From: a virus | Direction: 5' to 3' (one strand) | Length of the DNA: 29,740 bases | IMG/VR virus record: IMGVR_UViG_3300046170_000318 | Span: 1-29,740 of that record | In this document: positions 24,493 through 29,740 of the stretch, one piece after another | Position numbering within the stretch: position 1 is the first letter of the stretch | How the letters are laid out: every line of letters starts with the position of its first letter | Made by a program: the position numbers and the translations under genes | Notes under the pieces: model-generated | What the model was told of the DNA's origin: nothing | The model's input: the letters and a program-made list of their open reading frames with translations, nothing else | Database searches by the model: none

Positions 24493-27400
24493 TTAGCGCC
24501 CTCCAGTACTGCCAATCTCTGCAGTCAGCTCTGCTATCTGTTGCTCCATTCGGGCCGTAGTGTGGGCTTTTGGCGCAAAGTCAAACTTTACAAAGACCTC
24601 CTCGCCTGCCTTCCAGGTATGGTGCTCAAAGCTGTCCCAGCTCTTGCCCCAATTCTGCAATCGCATGGATTCTTTAGAGTGGTTGAAGTAAAGGGAATCA
24701 AAGTAGAAACCTTCGACAGGAATAATCTGCTTTGACCACAGCGACCTGGCAAACATAGTCATCTCGCCAGGAATGCTGACAATTGAAGTGGATGAGGTTT
24801 TAGCCACCCTGCCAAGATACCCGTATCCGTACTGATCTAAGGTACACAGTCTAATGTTTGTTGGGTCGGTGAGACTTCCTTGCATATAAAAGCGGCCTTG
24901 ACTTGCGCCCGTGAAGCCGTCGCCCGAATCCGTTGAAAGGTTATATCGCAAATAGGTAGGGAATATCGCTGTTTCATCTCTGAATTGAAACATCTCATCA
25001 AACGTGACGGGGACCTTCTGAAGCGGCGTAGCCTCACAGCCATCATTCAAATACCAAACTGCTGGGTTTGAAACGTAATAAAATTGGCCTGTAGATTCTT
25101 CCCTCTGCTTACAGCTTAGGTCTCTACTATCAACAGTAAGAACAACCCAATTGCCTTTATCCTCAACGCCATCAACGCGCACCGAAATTGTTTGTCTAAA
25201 GGCCTCAGACCCAACGTCATCAGTAATAGTTACCGTAAAGATAGAGTCAGCATTAAAGCCGTAATCCCAGACCTCACCATTCCGGTCTGTTTTATTTAAC
25301 GCAATGGATGTCGTTTCTGCTGGCGTGTAGCTACCGAACGAGATTTCACCTTTAGAAGGTACTTGCCCAGCAGGTATGGTTTTTAAAGGTCCATAAGGGG
25401 TGAACGGCGTGTCGCCAGATATATCACTGTCGCCGCCCACGATGCTCTTAACGTAGCCTACCGTAGCAAGGTTAGTGTTGCTGTCCATCTTGCCGTAGTA
25501 GTTGACCGCATCAGTGCCGCCAGTGTTGTTGTGATATACCTGCAAGAGCTTTTCATTGACGCCAGCACTGGTCCTGCCCTTTAGCTCAAAGCCGCCACCA
25601 GGCACCGTGGTGCCCTTATCGATAATGACGCGCTTGTCGATCGTCATGCGTATAGAGCCGTCTTCAACAATGCGTTTGCTGTCGCCACTGAATTTGATGT
25701 AGTCAGTGACCAGCTGAGCCTCAAGCTGGCCCGTCATCGTGTCGCCGGTCTTCTTGACGTAATCGTCTAGGTCAACACTCTCTCCAGTGAACGTGCGAAA
25801 TAGAATGTCCCACTGGTCATTGACTTCCCACTTCTTATCGCTGGGGTATATCTCTGGGTCGTTGACCTTGATCTTAGTCCAGGTGCCCTGATCGATTGGA
25901 GCCGCGACCACTCGGAAGCGCGCTAGGGAATCATCAGGGCCAGCCATGTAAAAGTAGGTGTTTGGCTCTACCTCATTCCACTTAAAGTCATAGCCAGCGA
26001 GGTTCTTATTATGTGCCCCATACCTCTCTGGTCTGACTCGGCTCATAGGTAGTTGATGCCCCGTTAGCTGTCATGCACTGGAAGTCGCCATTTGCTGACG
26101 GCATCTGCTTAACCACAAACTTCATCTCGCCAGAGCTGTTGTCAGTGATCAACGTGTCAAGACGGTCGGTCAGACGGTCCTCAAGGTCGTCAATCAATCT
26201 ATCGACAGGTCTTTAGGTTGACTGCGTGATCTGGGTTAACGGGGTCAGCCAGCTTATTGATGTTCGTGCTGTCCATGTTGAGGTTACGCGCCCGCACACC
26301 TCTGTTGGCATCCAGCCGAAAGACGACCTCCTTCCCATTAGATGGGCCTGACACGAACTCAATGGCCTTCTTGAAGGTTGCGCCGTTAATATCAACCTGG
26401 AGTATTGTTTGGTCATCACTATTGCCAACGCCATCAAACAGCTTAATGGTCTGCGTGGTTCCAGCGGCTGGCGCTATGTCCATCAATACGTCTTGATCGG
26501 CAAACTTAATCGTGCCGGTGAAGGTAACGCCGGCGCCCCTGTCCTGGATCTCATTAAGCTTTAGGGGCGTGTTAAACGATGTGTCGTTATGGCCTACGTA
26601 TATCTTTGTACTCTTTGTTCCAAGCTGTAGCGAACTGTTCTCTGAGCCGGAAAAGACATTAAGCGCCTCGAGCCGCCTAGCCGCACGTGAGTCCACTCCT
26701 GCCTGACCACTAATCTTAAGCGGCCCCTCCATAGAGTCGCCGCCGTCCTTCTTCTTTTGGACATAGGCGCCGTCAGCGTCTGTGACAGTCTCTTCTACAA
26801 GGTCATCAACGTAACCCTTGGTGATCAGATTGCGCTCATGGTCTAGCTTGTAATCTGCGTTGTACCTGACCGGCTGATAGGCCAGCGTTTCCGTTGAGGC
26901 CAGCAAAAACTTAGTGGAGCCATAACGCTGGATACTAAGGTTAGTATCCTCGCCAGAGTCCACCTTTGTTGACTTGATGACATCTGCCTTTACAACGTCA
27001 TCAACCTCAAGCGGGCCGGTCATCGTGTCGCCGGTCTTGGCAACGTAATGATCGCCAACATCCTCCAGCATTTCATACGTCACATAAGGAGAGTAATCCT
27101 TGCCAAACTTGTATATGGTAGTCGCCCAGCCACCTGCAATTATGCCGCCTGTGCACGTATCAGACTCACCATAAAGCACATCATAGCCGTCAGGGTGCCT
27201 ATAGTGCTGTAGACCTCCCTTAACGGTGTGAGTCTGCAAGATAAGTCGATTAATATCGGACCTGTGCTCACTAAAGTATAGAATTGCATCTTCGCCGTCA
27301 GCCCACCCGCTAAGGTCAGCGTCTGGTCCTTGTGCGCGTATCTTGAATCTGTTCTGAATCCCGCCTGGGAGCTGATTAAAGTTTGGAACTGGAACCTGAA

Positions 27401-28351
27401 AAACCACCGCACCTTCAAAAGTGGATAGGTCATCAAGAATGTTTGTTTGCAGAGGGTCGGATGGAAAATCAGACCAAACAGGCCGGTTTGGAGTAATGAG
27501 AGCAGGAACTGAAGGGCCAAAGATTGGGCCTAAAAACGTGCCACCAGTAACAGGCACCCAATTACCCTGTCCATCAGGCTTAACGGGTAACCAATCCTGC
27601 TCACCCTCATGCCACATGAAAAGCTCCATGACATCAGGGGTATCGTTGAACCATAATTCGCCATCTACAGGGTCTACAGGGGGCGCGTTAGAGACAGTGG
27701 CACCACCCTTTATCGCCTGTATGGTCTCATACAAGAACCAGTTAGCCGTCTGCTGGTCCCTTACCGCCTCTGGGTCTGTCTTTGCCGCAAACTGGCCATT
27801 GGGCTTGCGGAACATGGGCTGGGCGCCGCGGGTCAACACGTCATCAGTGTAGATAGGGCGCCAGGCGGCCTTGCCATCCTCGTCTGCTTCACGGCCCAGC
27901 AACTTGCCTGACAATAGGCCGTCCATATCATCAATAACGATATTGTTCGGTAAAGCTCCCGCCCATGCCGCCGCCGGCGCCTGTCATGCTAATCCATCCA
28001 CTACCATCGATGTAGACGTACATTTCCATCGTGGTGGCGGTATCAATCCACATATCACCAGGCGCTGGATCTTTCGGCATCTCATCAGACACAGTGGCCG
28101 ACGCCATGCGCGTCCCACAAATACTGAAGCGCGGCCTGTACGTTCTGAGCCTCAAGAGGCTGTAAGGCGGGATCTAAGCCAACCTGGGGCGCCTTTACAT
28201 CATGGGGGTTTGTCTTATCGTTAACGTGAACGTCAACAAGACCCTCAATGCCTTCAGTGGCATTGGTGCGGTCAATAACAGTATTGAGCTTATCCCTTAC
28301 AGATAAGCCCTCTTCGTTATTCTGAATATGGTTTAGCGGTAGCTCAGCCAT
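24493..28351 (-). CDS. giant tail fibre, about 1284 aa (four frame breaks)
   Basis: Five pieces join when one base is removed near 28098, 27958-27960, 26205-26210 and 26037-26043; the total then divides exactly into codons. The N-terminus has P-H-D-V dyad-like shaft elements (VHVNDKTNPHDVKA, then LQPLEAQNVQAALQYLWDAH), then Trp-type modules. Three shaft motifs resembling K-T-G-D-T-M-T-G-P-L-E-V follow, each followed by a repeated block ending in GYV. The C-terminal ~400 residues form a distinct beta-rich head and a short coiled coil (RMEQQIAELTAEIG). This is the long-fibre type of phage adhesin. The start overlaps the small membrane gene by 8 bases. Confidence 0.75.
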
Positions 28352-28607
28352 TACGCCACCGCCTGATAATCTGCAACGCCATCATTCCACAGGCTAAGAT
28401 CGCGCCAGAAGCAAGCATCAGCCCACCGGCCAGAGCCCAGAATCCAACACAGCAGGTTGTCAAAATCATCACAGCCAGTATCGTTAGAGATCCCTTCCCA
28501 ATCCCCACAATTGCCGCCGTCGCTGACCGCGCCCCAGCCGAGTCAGGGCCGGCCTCAATAGATGACCACTGGCCCTCCGGCGCATCGATTGGCTTCCACT
28601 CACTCAC
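28344..28607 (-). CDS. small membrane protein in late operon
   Basis: This is an 87-aa protein. GTG 28607 overlaps the adaptor stop (GTGA). A soluble N-terminus (about 1-36) is followed by two adjacent hydrophobic segments (about 38-62 and 63-80) with Cys-Cys in the first, and a basic tail IIRRWRNG. The topology fits a class II-like holin or another inner-membrane protein. No lysin or spanin is seen in the window, so the holin call is only a possibility. Confidence 0.6.
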   Translation of the reverse strand: MSEWKPIDAPEGQWSSIEAGPDSAGARSATAAIVGIGKGSLTILAVMILTTCCVGFWALAGGLMLASGAILACGMMALQIIRRWRNG

Positions 28608-29203
28608 GCTATGCCATGCCGCTGTAGTCTAAGGGCGGCGCCGGAATGCTCTGCCTTATCGCTGGCGCCGTTCAGTGCTTGCACTGCCTCGCCATAAGCC
28701 TGAGTCCAGAGAGGTATTCTTGTGTCATCATGCAGATAACCCTCTGCCGCAATCAGCGCACCATAAAGGTAAACATCCGGAGATTGCTCCAGAAGCCAGA
28801 TTGTCGGGTTGTCCGCTGAGCACCTGGTCACTTCCGCTACGTATTCAACGACTACCCTGGCTCCTTTCTCAGGGATCAGGTGCGCGGCATGAACTGAAAC
28901 TTATCCTCAACGTGACGGTAAAACGCTACCGGGCCCCAGGATCTCAAACCGCTCAATGTTGAACTTATCAGCCAGGCGGAGAATCTTATCGTCAACAATC
29001 ACCCTTAGCGTTTCAATGTGATCGCAGGGCATACGCATATATTCGCTATACACCATAGCCTCGGCTCTAACCTGCTGGCGGCGGTCTCTCAAGTCACGCT
29101 TGATGCGAGCTTCTGCAAGCTCAATAAACATGGGTATCTCTTCGGTTAAATCTTCCCTGTTGAGAAACTTAGCGACACTTACCTGTAACTCTTCGTAATT
29201 CAT
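28604..29203 (-). CDS. head-tail adaptor protein (two compensating frame breaks)
   Basis: The start ATG 29203 overlaps the terminase stop (TAATG). An extra base at 28920-28923 and a missing base near 28881-28888 put the middle out of frame, but the two ends share one frame, giving 199 aa. The N-terminus (YEELQVSVAKFLNREDLTEE then IPMFIELAEARIKRDLR) and C-terminus (TIWLLEQSPDVYLYGALIAA ... SGAALRLQ) match the SU10/gp6-like adaptor family that sits under the portal and joins head to tail. The repaired middle includes FYRHVEDKFQFM-like residues. The identification is good. Confidence 0.82.
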
Positions 29204-29740
29204 TAAGCGACCCACTTATCGGAATGGCGGCGAACGTCTGCGCCACCCCAGGATGTAGCATCTCGATAGCCTGTTATCAGGTAACGGAATGCGTCGGCGG
29301 CGTGAGAGCTCCAATCGTGAGCAGGCTTGCTCTTAAACGTGCGGGCTTTCTCATCATATTCATTGTGGTAATTGCGTAGGCAACGGACCAAATCTTTGGT
29401 CTTGCCCATATCGAAATAACACCTGGAAAGGGCTAGGCGCACAGCGGCTATTCCATCATCGACTCTAAGCTGTGGGGTTACGGATGTGTCCCTGAGCCCC
29501 AGCCCATCCAGGATTTCTATTCGGCTTTTACCGCTACCCAGCTCACGTACCTTTGCATCGTGAGGGAGTACAGCAGTGCCGTAGATATAACCATGCTCAT
29601 GGGCCTTATCGCGCATCATCTGCACGTAATGGTCCAGAGCCTTGCCGCTGTTCTCGTAGTAATCGATAACACGTATCTCACTGCCAACGTGTTGCGCGAA
29701 CACAATACTTGTTGAGTCGTTAATGCCCAGGTCCCAGGCT
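29203..29740 (-). CDS. terminase large subunit, C-terminal part (cut by window edge)
   Basis: The last 178 aa of the packaging motor's large subunit are present; the ATPase domain lies beyond the right edge. The nuclease (RNase H-like) core is clear: WDLGINDSTSIVF at the start of the visible part carries the first catalytic Asp, RVIDYYENSG follows, then LPHDAK and VDDGIAAVR, and HAADAFRYLITGY at the end supplies the last acidic residue. The gene is intact over this stretch. It is the first gene of the visible late operon and overlaps the adaptor gene. Confidence 0.9.
   Translation of the reverse strand, partial: AWDLGINDSTSIVFAQHVGSEIRVIDYYENSGKALDHYVQMMRDKAHEHGYIYGTAVLPHDAKVRELGSGKSRIEILDGLGLRDTSVTPQLRVDDGIAAVRLALSRCYFDMGKTKDLVRCLRNYHNEYDEKARTFKSKPAHDWSSHAADAFRYLITGYRDATSWGGADVRRHSDKWVA

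Noticed and set aside
2327-29203. A decaying prophage remnant
   Set aside because: Breaks are single-base gains or losses only; I found no disabling substitutions, large deletions or insertion sequences, and the restored proteins look normal throughout.
1-29740. tRNA genes, CRISPR arrays, integrase or attachment sites
   Set aside because: No cloverleaf-like stretch, no regularly spaced repeats and no recombinase reading frame were seen; genes fill almost the whole window.

Overview
This window is a nearly gap-free piece of a tailed-phage genome, or a prophage-like contig carrying one. It most resembles a short-tailed (podovirus-type) phage of a Gram-negative, probably aquatic, bacterium. The evidence is the C-terminal nuclease of a large terminase, a head-tail adaptor, an SU10/P22-like portal, a Glu-rich scaffold, a DUF5309/SU10-type major capsid protein, a nozzle-like protein, candidate ejection proteins and a large set of fibre genes. 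No tail tube, sheath or tape-measure gene is visible. A phage-encoded lipoprotein with a lipobox points to a Gram-negative host. No tRNA, CRISPR, transposase, integrase, replication or endolysin gene is visible.

Layout. Positions 1-2330 (+ strand) form an early-type block of eight tiny, overlapping genes behind two near-identical sigma70-like promoters (39-67 and 1285-1313), each built around a TGACC/GGTCA dyad. The block includes small membrane proteins, a zinc-ribbon protein, a YodL-domain protein and an LPD29-like protein. Positions 2327-29740 (- strand, read right to left) form one long late operon. Its order is terminase (cut by the window edge), adaptor, small membrane protein, a ~1284-aa fibre, a mosaic of small fibre genes, a 648-aa DUF7483-type fibre, a possible fibre chaperone, two more fibres flanking a lipoprotein, a glycine-rich protein, the nozzle, small accessory proteins, an S74-domain protein, three ejection-type proteins, portal, two small genes, scaffold and major capsid protein. 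A strong terminator (3783-3807) follows. Beyond it lie a small gene and a zeta-toxin-like P-loop kinase protein. Most neighbours overlap as ATGA, GTGA or TAATG, so translational coupling is likely.

Sequence quality is part of the annotation. I found about 22 single-base frame breaks in 13 genes. Most are one extra base, often in a 3-5 base homopolymer. Removing or adding one base at each site restores a continuous, family-like protein, and the repaired lengths are whole numbers of codons. This looks like uncorrected read error rather than gene decay or programmed frameshifting. Genes are therefore given at their repaired spans, with the break positions stated.

The most interesting content is the zeta-like kinase at the end of the virion operon, the lipoprotein whose calcium-loop motif appears only after frame repair, a repeat family that has spread through the fibre genes, the twin dyad promoters, and a strong CCWGG excess that seems to disappear in the fibre region.
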